Origin: Streptococcus salivarius
Lineage (GTDB): Bacteria; Bacillota; Bacilli; Lactobacillales; Streptococcaceae
Reading direction: 5' to 3'
Length of the DNA: 64,000 nt
NCBI RefSeq assembly: GCF_000785515.1
Contig: NZ_CP009913.1
Coordinates: 120,001 to 184,000, forward strand
Shown: one piece after another, positions 8,027-16,336 of the stretch
How positions within the stretch are numbered: the stretch's first letter is position 1
Layout of the letters: the number at the start of each line of letters is the position of its first letter
Notes under the pieces: model-generated
Database searches by the model: none
The model's input: only the letters and a program-made list of their open reading frames with translations
Told to the model about the DNA's origin: nothing
Translations under genes and position numbers: made by a program

Positions 8027-9907
8027 CTATTCTCCTCTCAATTGGTTTAGGCGTTGAGTTAAACGATCTCGTCGCTCGATATTGGCTCTTATCTTATCGT
8101 CTCGTGTCATAGTCTGACGATAAGCACGAGTGAAGGCATTGGAACCTTGGGCTTTATACATGGCTTGAGGATCCTTGTAAGCATCCAATCTCCGTTCTAG
8201 GGTATTGATACGGTGTTGTTTGAATGGTGACATCCACTCTTCTCTGAGCGTTTGGAATTCGTCTTCTGGACTAGGTATTCCTTCTGACATGATTGGTGTC
8301 TCATTTGGAGGTGTTGGGCTCTCTTCTTCAATCGGCTTGAAGTTATCAGGTGGTGTCTGTGTTGGAGGAATGATTGGTTCTGGATATTCTGGCGTTATTG
8401 GAGCCTCTGTTGGTACAGATGGCATGGCAGTTTCCGGTTGACTTGGTTCTTTACGGGTAAAGAAGGAACCAGCATTTTGGAAATGGCTCTTGGCATTCAT
8501 CATTACTCCAGTCCCAAAACCGGCTCCAGCTAATGTAAAGTTTCCGAGGTGTTGAGCCGTCGCAAGGCTTCGTGTTGGGACTTGTGAAGCAACCTCTTTG
8601 GTCTTTGTGACGCCATGTTCAACTTTAGTCCCAATATCTGTCGCAACCATTCGAGCTTTGGAGCCAAGAACGAATTGGAGGAGTTGGCCTTTAAATCTCC
8701 AGATGAGGAAATAGATGACACCTTTAGAAACCACCGATACTAAGAGTTTGAAGACAAGACCAAATAAGAGAAGGGATGGTAAGGTTTTTAGAACTCCATC
8801 AAACCCATTTGTGACGATGTTTTCTATTATTTTTTCAATATAGAAAATAAGGAGTGTTAAGAGAGTTGTAATTGCTGGAAAAATCAAACCTCCAAACATA
8901 ACTTTAAGCACTCCAAAGACCAACTCTTGCATCCTTGGGACGAATGACATGAGAAGGACTACTGGGAAAAGTAGAATCATGGTGAGGACAAGGATTTGAG
9001 CTACTACATTTAAGAGCCGGATAAGGATAATGGGGACGGCTAATACAAAGGCTTCTACAATTTTAAAAATCACATAGAACATCCGAGTGAAAATGAAGTC
9101 CGGCATAGCTGATACCCAACGGTTCTTTTCACCATCATCGTTGGCTCCGTCTCCTAAATCGTCTAAATACTTGGAACGGTCTTTGGCTTTGACAGCCTTA
9201 AAATTTCCATTCTTATCACTAGTTCCAAGGACTTTACTGTCGTCAAAGGCTTCTTCTTTCCCGTCTTGGCTGTTCTTGTATTTTCCATTTTCTTGGCCGG
9301 TATTGACAAAGACATAGGCTTTATAGGACGTTTCTGCAATGTAGCTATCCGACATCGATTTTCCAATTTTAATCGACTTGTCTTTGGCGTAGTCCACCTT
9401 AATACCTGCAATCTTTTTGGTAACGTCTTTAGAGACGTTATTGACGGTATCAAGGAGATAGAGCCCACCAGAAGTTCCAGCAACTGTCCCAAAGTACCCC
9501 AGAGCTAATAGAAGTACTAGACAGACATGAAGGAGTGTTCTTGAAAAGGAGCCTTTTGAAAAGAAATACTGGTAGAACAGGTAGAAAGCTAAAACCAAAA
9601 GCAAGGTGCCTACAAGTGATTTGTTGGTAATGTTGCCAGAATTAGAGCCCGTAAATCCGTGCCAAATACTGCTTGCTCCATGAAAGACATAGGTTTTATA
9701 GGTGGCGTAGAGATCAATCTTTTCTAAGATGCGAATGAGGAGGGAAAAGAAGCCAACGACGGCATTAAGAATGAAAAAGAAGAGGTTTACGAAGAGTTCA
9801 TTAATTAGGACCCAGGCTCCATTAAAGGAGCCAAAGTTGGTTGGTTCCATGTAGGACTTTAGGGAGAAGATATCCACTCCCTTGAGCTTGGCAAAAGCTT
9901 CTTGCAT
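8027..9907 (-). CDS. VirB6-like conjugation membrane protein
   Basis: A 626-residue polytopic protein, the likely inner channel component of the type IV secretion system and counterpart of Tn916 Orf15. It has hydrophobic segments around residues 30-65, 95-145 and a dense cluster at 280-410. A soluble loop (about 165-270) and a long cytoplasmic C-terminus (about 430-626) with a proline-rich stretch (PTEAPITPEYPEPIIPPTQ) and a basic end follow. The SD is AGGAGGTGA. It follows the VirB4 gene by 11 bases. Confidence 0.85.
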   Translation of the reverse strand: MQEAFAKLKGVDIFSLKSYMEPTNFGSFNGAWVLINELFVNLFFFILNAVVGFFSLLIRILEKIDLYATYKTYVFHGASSIWHGFTGSNSGNITNKSLVGTLLLVLAFYLFYQYFFSKGSFSRTLLHVCLVLLLALGYFGTVAGTSGGLYLLDTVNNVSKDVTKKIAGIKVDYAKDKSIKIGKSMSDSYIAETSYKAYVFVNTGQENGKYKNSQDGKEEAFDDSKVLGTSDKNGNFKAVKAKDRSKYLDDLGDGANDDGEKNRWVSAMPDFIFTRMFYVIFKIVEAFVLAVPIILIRLLNVVAQILVLTMILLFPVVLLMSFVPRMQELVFGVLKVMFGGLIFPAITTLLTLLIFYIEKIIENIVTNGFDGVLKTLPSLLLFGLVFKLLVSVVSKGVIYFLIWRFKGQLLQFVLGSKARMVATDIGTKVEHGVTKTKEVASQVPTRSLATAQHLGNFTLAGAGFGTGVMMNAKSHFQNAGSFFTRKEPSQPETAMPSVPTEAPITPEYPEPIIPPTQTPPDNFKPIEEESPTPPNETPIMSEGIPSPEDEFQTLREEWMSPFKQHRINTLERRLDAYKDPQAMYKAQGSNAFTRAYRQTMTRDDKIRANIERRDRLTQRLNQLRGE

Positions 9908-9918
9908 CAGTTCACCTC

Positions 9919-12423
9919 CTAACTAGCGTATTTATTTTCGAGACTTGAAGAGACTGTTGCTTTCATTGGTTTTAGAAGCATGTCAATATCCTCAAAGAGA
10001 TTATGGACGGAAATCATATTAAGATTACCGTAGACATCGTAGTAAAGGCACTGACCAGAAATCATATTATCAATCCATTCAAGGTTACTTTCAGTGACTT
10101 CGAGATTGACGTGTCTGAGAATATCTTCACGTTCAGATTTTTCATAGAAGGCAAAGATAGTCCCAAATCCAGTCGTGTCATCTTCATTTTCTGCATCGTG
10201 GACAGATTGTGTAATCAGTGCTAAGGTATTGTTTTTGGAGCGTCCAATACGTCTCATATTTTTGATAACGGCTTTTCCCTCTGCGGACTTCATGAGAATC
10301 CAAGCTTCGTCAAAGAACTCAATGGTATCTTCATTTTCATTGCGTTCTCCAAAGTGGGTACAAAAGGCCCCAAGCGCAAACATGAGGGCAATAGAGTTCC
10401 GTTCGTGGTCTGAAATCTTTGTGGAATCATCCTTTGGGAGCTTGAGGTTATTGACTTCTAGGATAGTGACTCGGGACTCATAGTTAAGACCTGGTGTGCT
10501 ACCATCTGAGAAAGCGAGTTCCAAGATGGAGTTTGTCACAATGGACGTCAGGTAGCGACCCACTGAGGCAATTTCAGATGAGGAAGCCTGTCTTAAGGCT
10601 TCTAGGACATGTTTAAAGCCGACGTTTTCACCAGCTACTCGACGTTCTACGATAGCATTGATGGCTTCTGTGATGGCTGTTTTCTGGTCCATTGTGACAT
10701 CATCTACGGCTTGTAGTAGAAACTCAAGCATGTTCTTTGCGACTTCTACAGCTTGTTCCTTATCAAGGACAACAATGGGGTCTAGAACTCCGTGGTTTGA
10801 TGGCAGTGAGCTGTCTAGTGTCACAAAGTTAAAGTTGTCAATCTGTTTTTTGCGTTCAGGGTAGCGTCGTGCAAATTCAGGGGAATTGATTACCTCTTGA
10901 TAGTGATTTCTAAGTTCTCGTTTGGGGTCAATATAGAGGGTTTTGACATTTTGTAAAGCCACACTCAAAAAGATAATCTGAGCGAGGAAAGATTTTCCTT
11001 GTCCTGTCGCACCCGTAATAATGATATGTGGGTTCTTGGTAATCTTTCCAGCGATATCTTCTTTGTTTCCGACTGTGGCATTGTAGAGGACGATATTTTT
11101 AGAGGAATCAATGGCTTTAGCGATAGAGTCCCAACGTCCCGTCCAGTTATCTACTCGTCCTATATACCAACCGATACGGTTTCCTGAGGACGTATTGGTA
11201 AAGGGCATGAGTTCTGAAAACCCACGGGCTGTGACCATATGTGTCCAAGTACGTGTTCTCTTTTGGAGGTTTTCCCCGTAGAGTAGGGCTTGAAAGAGGT
11301 AAGGACCATCTTGTGAAGCTTCACTGATTTCAACACCCATATCATCAAAATAGTTGAGAACTACTTGTCGTCTTTGACGAAGCTGATTGACGCTAGAAGC
11401 AGAGACGATTAGATAGGCTCCATATTCAATGATCTCTTCCTTGTTTCCAACTTTCTTCATCAAGTCTTTTAGGGAGATAGATCCCATGATGATTTCATCT
11501 TGTTGGACGGTGTCCGTATTTTCAGCTTCCTCCATGATGTTTCGATAACGGGTATTGGAACGTCCCATTCTCCCCTTAATTTTGTTGGTATCAATGAATT
11601 CTGCCTTGATGCGTAGTTCTACGGGAAAGTTCAAGCGTTGGACAAATTCGCTTAGGTGAAAGCCGTTGAATTGCACGGGAAACTTTCCAACAGGAAGAAT
11701 AGTCACAAAAGAGGAACCATAAGGACTTTCGAGCTTGAGGAAGCCTCCTTTTAGGACTTTAATCAGGGTGTCTGTGATATTAAATTGGGAGCGATTAGCA
11801 AGGACCTCCTTTTTGTAGTGGGGAATATAGCGGAGGTATTGCATCCGCTGGTAGTAAAAGAGTTCTTCATTGGTCAGACGTTTGGCACGTAGTACAGAGA
11901 AGGCTTGGAAAATAGTGAATTCGTCACTTCTGTAATCGTCATACCATGTGGGACTCAATGCGTATTCGTAGCCAAGACCTTTTGCGATTTTCTCCGAGAA
12001 CTCATTAAAACTCTCATAGGCCAAGTCTTTCACCGTTGCCCCGTGATTTTGTTTGCGTAAGGTCACTCCCACGACCCAGTCAAACTGATAAGGAATTTCC
12101 ATTTCATCCGTGAGACGGTCAACCGTGTAAAGAAGGAGTTCTTCTCCCAGATCACGGCTATCATCTGCCAATGCTTCTGAAAAGTCCCTCATTTTCTCTT
12201 CTAAGAGATAATCTTTAGGAATGAGTGAAATCTCAAAGGACTTATTTTTCTGGAGCTTTTTTATCATTTGAGCAACTGTAATCTTGTGTTTGTCCTTTTT
12301 CTCTTCATCTGTAATGGTAATGGGAGTATTGGGAATACGGTAATAGGCTACCACCGTTCGATCTTTTTTGAGGGCTAGATTTTCATAGGTTTCCTTAATG
12401 GGATAGGTTAAGGTAATACTCAT
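9919..12423 (-). CDS. VirB4-like conjugation ATPase
   Basis: An 834-residue AAA+ ATPase that powers the transfer channel, equivalent to Tn916 Orf16/TcpF. The N-terminal half is the VirB4/TraC-type domain. The motor domain carries Walker A (ITGATGQGKSFL) and Walker B (IEFFDEAWILM), then a LITQSVHD segment. I place the start at 12423 (MSITLTYP) because GGAGG stands four bases upstream; an earlier start at 12462 would overlap the preceding gene. It is translated just after the TcpE-like gene. Confidence 0.92.
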   Translation of the reverse strand: MSITLTYPIKETYENLALKKDRTVVAYYRIPNTPITITDEEKKDKHKITVAQMIKKLQKNKSFEISLIPKDYLLEEKMRDFSEALADDSRDLGEELLLYTVDRLTDEMEIPYQFDWVVGVTLRKQNHGATVKDLAYESFNEFSEKIAKGLGYEYALSPTWYDDYRSDEFTIFQAFSVLRAKRLTNEELFYYQRMQYLRYIPHYKKEVLANRSQFNITDTLIKVLKGGFLKLESPYGSSFVTILPVGKFPVQFNGFHLSEFVQRLNFPVELRIKAEFIDTNKIKGRMGRSNTRYRNIMEEAENTDTVQQDEIIMGSISLKDLMKKVGNKEEIIEYGAYLIVSASSVNQLRQRRQVVLNYFDDMGVEISEASQDGPYLFQALLYGENLQKRTRTWTHMVTARGFSELMPFTNTSSGNRIGWYIGRVDNWTGRWDSIAKAIDSSKNIVLYNATVGNKEDIAGKITKNPHIIITGATGQGKSFLAQIIFLSVALQNVKTLYIDPKRELRNHYQEVINSPEFARRYPERKKQIDNFNFVTLDSSLPSNHGVLDPIVVLDKEQAVEVAKNMLEFLLQAVDDVTMDQKTAITEAINAIVERRVAGENVGFKHVLEALRQASSSEIASVGRYLTSIVTNSILELAFSDGSTPGLNYESRVTILEVNNLKLPKDDSTKISDHERNSIALMFALGAFCTHFGERNENEDTIEFFDEAWILMKSAEGKAVIKNMRRIGRSKNNTLALITQSVHDAENEDDTTGFGTIFAFYEKSEREDILRHVNLEVTESNLEWIDNMISGQCLYYDVYGNLNMISVHNLFEDIDMLLKPMKATVSSSLENKYAS

Positions 12424-12436
12424 AAGACCTCCTTTT

Positions 12437-12847
12437 CTATAGTTTTGTTTTTTCAAAGACAATTTCTTCTAATAGCTCTATTCGGTCTTCATGGTAGATT
12501 GCTTTTTTATTGAGCTTGAAATCCCAGAAGTAAATCAGGTAGTCCCCAATAAAAACGTGCATCTTCTTACCGTGTGGCTCGTATTCGGTGTAGAATTTAG
12601 CAAGTTTATAGGGGAGGTACCAGTAGAGCAGTAGTGAAATAGAGTGTGTGAGTTTTGCGAGGGGAACCAGGATGACTCCTCCAAATAGCAACATAGCTAC
12701 AAAAACGAAGGTAAAGACAATGAAAAAGGACAATTGCATTGGTGTCGCAAAGTACCAGAGGCGAGTCCCCTTTTTTGTCTTGATTTCCTGGATCCAATAG
12801 GGGGCATTCAAGCCCTTACTGTAGTCATAGAGTCTTTCTTCAGCCAT
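12437..12847 (-). CDS. TcpE-like conjugal transfer membrane protein
   Basis: A 136-residue protein with two close hydrophobic segments (about residues 33-55 and 60-78) after a cytoplasmic start (MAEERLYDYSKGLNAPYWIQ). A C-terminal domain rich in aromatic and basic residues (VFIGDYLIYFWDFKL) follows. TcpE and Tn916 Orf17 have this shape and position directly before the VirB4 ATPase. The frame is open further upstream, but the start at 12847 avoids overlap with the preceding gene. Confidence 0.78.
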   Translation of the reverse strand: MAEERLYDYSKGLNAPYWIQEIKTKKGTRLWYFATPMQLSFFIVFTFVFVAMLLFGGVILVPLAKLTHSISLLLYWYLPYKLAKFYTEYEPHGKKMHVFIGDYLIYFWDFKLNKKAIYHEDRIELLEEIVFEKTKL

Positions 12848-12849
12848 AC

Positions 12850-13074
12850 TTAAAGTCCTGAATCGATACCAAAGAGTCGTAGGAACCAGCCGACCACTTT
12901 TAGGATGTCTTGTCCTTTTGCGATTGAGACAATGACGGCATAGAAACCAACGACTGAGAAAAGTTGAAGCCAAGAACTGTTTCGCCAAGCCTTAATAGCC
13001 AACAAAACAGCGATAGCGGTGAGAATCCAAATCCCATCGCCTTGGAGGAAGGTACGTAGATTGTCTGTATTCAT
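12850..13074 (-). CDS. TcpD-like small membrane protein
   Basis: A 74-residue protein with two membrane segments (about residues 14-30 and 36-52), the second followed by a basic DILKVVGWFLRLF helix. Its size, topology and position between TcpC- and TcpE-like genes match the TcpD family of Gram-positive transfer systems. A GAGAACTCT site precedes the ATG. The assignment rests on shape and context; sequence conservation in this family is low. Confidence 0.68.
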   Translation of the reverse strand: MNTDNLRTFLQGDGIWILTAIAVLLAIKAWRNSSWLQLFSVVGFYAVIVSIAKGQDILKVVGWFLRLFGIDSGL

Positions 13075-13083
13075 AGAGTTCTC

Positions 13084-14079
13084 CTAATCTTTATCGTTTG
13101 CGTAGTTGAGAGGAATGGTGTGTTCTAGTTTTGTGACATAGTAGCTCTTGTCTTTTTCTGAGAGCGTGAAGGTGAAGTTTTCAGAGTGTGTCGTTCCTCC
13201 CACCTCAAAGGTTGCTTGTACATAAGCAATGAGACCAGCCCCATCTTTCTTAAGATAGGTGTAGTCAATCGTTTTAAAGGTGGTATTAGCTACAATAGCA
13301 ACGTTCTTAGCAATAAGGTTTAGGTTATCTTGGTTAGTGGTATAGTTGATAAAGAAAACCTTGAGGAACTTTTCAACCTTCTTGTGTTGCCTGTCTGAGA
13401 CGTGGTCGTTGGCTGTGAGTTGGAGTTGATCGTCTTCGCTAAAGTGTCCAGCTTGTGAAGAGTCAATCGCTGAGAACCAAGGGAGTCCAGAAATGTAATA
13501 TTTCCCTTCTTTTTCATCAAAGGGAATATTAAATCCCGTTACCAGTTCTTTTTCCTCAGTGTCTTTGTCATGTTGGATTATTTCCTTATATTTGACCTTG
13601 TAGGTGGCTACCTTACCTTCTACCGTGACTAATTGTGAGTAGAGCAAGGTACTTGGGTTACGCACTTGACCTTGTGCTTTGACGTCTGGAACGAAGTTAT
13701 AGAAACTGTTGAGGTGTTCGACTTGTGCTTGTTGTTTATCCCCTTCTTGTGGGAGGGTGAAGTAGGCGTAGACATAGTCATTGAGGTAATACTGGAGCTT
13801 GTAGTCATACTTGCGATTAGCGTCAACAGGCTGTTCTTTTTGTTTTTGAGTCGCTTTCACTTGAGCTTGTAGTGTTCCCACTTTATTTGAGAGTGTGATG
13901 GCACGGATGGATCCCATAAGACCAACAAAAAGGAGGAATGAAATTCCTCCGATAATAGATAGATTGACGGTCTTTTTAGTGGTGACTTTTAGCTTTGGTG
14001 GACCTCCTTTCTTCTCTACCTTTTTAAAATTTGAGAGGTATTCTCTTGCTTTTAGTAAGTATCGTTTAGCTTTTATCAT
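13084..14079 (-). CDS. TcpC/VirB8-like conjugation protein
   Basis: A 331-residue bitopic protein. A basic cytoplasmic N-terminus (residues 1-45) and one membrane segment (about 48-68) are followed by two extracellular NTF2-like domains (about 90-210 and 225-325), as in TcpC of pCW3 and Orf13 of Tn916. It is a scaffold of the transfer channel. The SD is AGGAGGTCC. It lies 10 bases before the TcpD-like gene and is likely translated in the same operon. Confidence 0.85.
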   Translation of the reverse strand: MIKAKRYLLKAREYLSNFKKVEKKGGPPKLKVTTKKTVNLSIIGGISFLLFVGLMGSIRAITLSNKVGTLQAQVKATQKQKEQPVDANRKYDYKLQYYLNDYVYAYFTLPQEGDKQQAQVEHLNSFYNFVPDVKAQGQVRNPSTLLYSQLVTVEGKVATYKVKYKEIIQHDKDTEEKELVTGFNIPFDEKEGKYYISGLPWFSAIDSSQAGHFSEDDQLQLTANDHVSDRQHKKVEKFLKVFFINYTTNQDNLNLIAKNVAIVANTTFKTIDYTYLKKDGAGLIAYVQATFEVGGTTHSENFTFTLSEKDKSYYVTKLEHTIPLNYANDKD

Positions 14080-14090
14080 AGGACCTCCTT

Positions 14091-14648
14091 CTAGAGACTA
14101 GCGAGTTCAATGAGTTTAGAACCTTTAGCATAGAGGCGTTTATTGGCTTTTTCAATCTCACTGTTAATGTAGTAGTAGCCTCGTAATTCATTGTGGAGTT
14201 GTTCCACTAATTCAGGCTTTAGGTCTTTGACTTCTTCTTTTTTGAGAAGGGCATTTAGTTCTCCCGCCTTGGTCCAAGCTTGTTTGTGGTCTTTCTTTTT
14301 GAGTAATTCTCCAAGTTCGTTGGTAACCTGTCCAACTTTTGTTTCAAACATCGTTTTAGTAGCCATATCAATTTCCTTTCTAAATGTTTCGTGATTGTCT
14401 TTGATGGTCTGTTGAATATAAGCAATGAGAGAGGGACGCATCCGTTTATTGAGACTCAGAACCTGACCGTCTAGGGTGAAACAGGCATGTTCATAGTCGT
14501 AGAAGCCCCTATCATTTGGAGGTTTTTCGGTACATCTTCCAGCACATTCATAGTAGAAATCCTTCCCTTTTCTAAGGAGGATATACATGTTCCAAAACTC
14601 CTGATCAGGAAGAAGGAGGAAGTCTGCTTGATAGATTTTCTTGAGCAT
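14091..14648 (-). CDS. ICE protein of unknown function (185 residues)
   Basis: A soluble protein with an N-terminal region of mixed strands containing two cysteines (YECAGRCTEKPPNDRGFYDYEHACF). A charged helical C-terminal half follows (KVGQVTNELGELLKKKDHKQ, then QLHNELRGYYYINSEIEK), possibly coiled coil. No family is named with confidence. It lies in the transfer operon between MobT and TcpC, where ICESt3-type elements carry small accessory genes. Confidence 0.65.
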   Translation of the reverse strand: MLKKIYQADFLLLPDQEFWNMYILLRKGKDFYYECAGRCTEKPPNDRGFYDYEHACFTLDGQVLSLNKRMRPSLIAYIQQTIKDNHETFRKEIDMATKTMFETKVGQVTNELGELLKKKDHKQAWTKAGELNALLKKEEVKDLKPELVEQLHNELRGYYYINSEIEKANKRLYAKGSKLIELASL

Positions 14649-14651
14649 GTA

Positions 14652-14882
14652 TTAACCCTCTAGGAGGTCCTCGTAGCCTAGTGCTTGGTAAATAAAGTCT
14701 GTATCAAACCAGAGCCAATCATTGATTTGAGTGTCGGTAGGGGTATTCCCAGAAAAGAGGTCTTCACAGATGGTGGTTAGGGTATCTATACCACCACGTT
14801 CACGGACAGTGTTTAAGGTACTCAGTCCACCAGACCAGGCTTTAAAGTTGTTTAGTGAATTGATTTCGACTTTGTATTCCAT
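14652..14882 (-). CDS. Small ICE protein, possible antirestriction-like (76 residues)
   Basis: An acidic 76-residue protein (NSLNNFKAWSGG, then LFSGNTPTDTQINDWLWFD). The pattern of length, acidity and a W-rich end recalls the small proteins encoded between relaxase and channel genes in Tn916-like elements. The function is unknown and the antirestriction idea rests on acidity alone. Start SD is AGGAAAT. It lies 15 bases downstream of mobT. Confidence 0.6.
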   Translation of the reverse strand: MEYKVEINSLNNFKAWSGGLSTLNTVRERGGIDTLTTICEDLFSGNTPTDTQINDWLWFDTDFIYQALGYEDLLEG

Positions 14883-14896
14883 AAGAGATTTCCTTT

Positions 14897-16129
14897 CTAG
14901 TGTTCATAGTGTTTGTTGGTTTTGAGGAGTCTTAAGATGGCCTTCCCACGATCAGTGATTTCACCACTATTTTGAATCATTTTCATGTATTCTGTTTGCA
15001 TGATCTTGTCTGCTTCAGAAACGAGTGCAAGAGAGTTTGCGACTTGATAGGTTAACCAGCGAATGGTCCGTTCGATACTGTAGGGTTGTGGACTGGTTGA
15101 GAGTTTTAGGGGTTCAACCCCTCCAAAGAGCCTTTGCCATTTTTCATCGGGCTTATAGGCTCCAAACCGGGTAACACCATCATAGACTTGGATTTCCTTG
15201 TTCACGATGCCTCTTGCGATTTCTCCGAGGTCTACTCCGTTGATGTATTCCTCCACAACCCCTTGGGCTTTCTGGTCTGAAAAGCGTAGTTCGTAGCGGT
15301 TCCAGATACCAAAAATCTCCAAGGATTCTTCCAAGGAGATATTTTCCATACGGGCGATTTCGTATCGCTTTTCATAAAAATTGAAGTAGAGCTGACTTTG
15401 ACGACTCCCAAAGTAAAGGGAAAGACCGTGATTAGCTTCCATATCGTCGTTATCGGTGAAGGAGCCCCCACCTGTGATATTCCATTTTCGAATGGTATCT
15501 AGGACAATTTCTTTGGCATAGAGCTTATCAATGAGCTTTGGGATCTGGATATGTTCCTCCTCATGCCCATAGCCTTTATAGAGCTCATCTAGGGCGATAT
15601 CAAGGCGTTTTACCCTGACCTCTTCGTAAGCATAGAGAATATTTTGAAGAAAGGTATGCCAAGAAATCCCCTTGTGTTCTAAGAGGAGTTCCATCTCTCG
15701 ACAACCTTGACCAGAGAGTTGTAGACAAGTTTGGTAGTTATTGGTCGCAGATTTATCAAAGAAATCGAAAATCCAAATGTTTCCCCGTTGCCACAAGTGG
15801 GTATAATTCATAAGCCGTGTTTCTTGGTCAGTGAATTCGCTTAAGTGACAAAAAAGAAAGTTCTCACAGAAAGCTTCTAAATCTCGGAGACTAGGGAAAG
15901 TTAATCGCAAGTAGTCGATGTGAGCCCTGAGATTGTTTTTGTGACACTCTTGATAGTAACCGAGTTTTTCCTTGAGTTCTCGGAACTTGTCAATGGTGAG
16001 ACCTCTTTCCCCTGATTCATAGGAGCGGTAAGTTCTTATCGGTAAGTTAACTGCTTGTGCAAAGGACTTTTGGCTAAGGCCTGTTTGTTTTCTGAAGTTT
16101 TTGATCTGAAAGGGACTTATTTTAGTCAT
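14897..16129 (-). CDS. MobT-family relaxase (Rep_trans type)
   Basis: A 410-residue relaxase/replication initiator that would nick oriT and stay bound to the 5' end. An N-terminal Cro/CI helix-turn-helix (residues 5-50: FRKQTGLSQKSFAQAVNLPIR) is followed by the Rep_trans catalytic region. That region contains YLRLTFPS, a Tyr-rich KRLDIALDELYKG segment and FYEKRYE near residue 255. This HTH plus Rep_trans layout is known for Orf20 of Tn916 and the MobT of ICESt3. It reads away from the candidate oriT, which lies just upstream. Confidence 0.88.
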   Translation of the reverse strand: MTKISPFQIKNFRKQTGLSQKSFAQAVNLPIRTYRSYESGERGLTIDKFRELKEKLGYYQECHKNNLRAHIDYLRLTFPSLRDLEAFCENFLFCHLSEFTDQETRLMNYTHLWQRGNIWIFDFFDKSATNNYQTCLQLSGQGCREMELLLEHKGISWHTFLQNILYAYEEVRVKRLDIALDELYKGYGHEEEHIQIPKLIDKLYAKEIVLDTIRKWNITGGGSFTDNDDMEANHGLSLYFGSRQSQLYFNFYEKRYEIARMENISLEESLEIFGIWNRYELRFSDQKAQGVVEEYINGVDLGEIARGIVNKEIQVYDGVTRFGAYKPDEKWQRLFGGVEPLKLSTSPQPYSIERTIRWLTYQVANSLALVSEADKIMQTEYMKMIQNSGEITDRGKAILRLLKTNKHYEH

Positions 16130-16149
16130 TCATGGGAACACCTCCTTTT

Positions 16150-16330
16150 GATTAAGTGACACACTTTTTTGACCAAAGTGACACACTTTCTAAATCTTGA
16201 AATCCCAACTCCCACAAGGAATGAGGAGGGGTGGACGTGGCACTTTGGCCAAATGTAACCCCCCTATTAGAAATCGGGGGTTGAAGTCTCATCATGGCCT
16301 AGGAACTTCGGGCTACGGTCTGCGTCTGAC
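16150..16330. other. Candidate oriT between relaxase and coupling-protein genes
   Basis: A 207-bp non-coding gap with three kinds of repeats. A 14-bp direct repeat AAGTGACACACTTT occurs at 16154 and 16176 (22-bp period). A palindrome TTTGGCCAAA is at 16244-16253. A GC stem AACCCCC (16257-16263) and GGGGGTT (16276-16282) encloses CTATTAGAAATC. In Tn916 and ICESt3 the oriT lies in the same gap and contains a similar C/G stem near the nick. The nick position cannot be read from sequence alone. Confidence 0.6.
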
Positions 16331-16336
16331 CTGTGG

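Noticed and set aside
10003..10483. Plus-strand ORFs within the VirB4 gene
   Set aside because: They are shadows of a long gene with clear Walker motifs on the minus strand.
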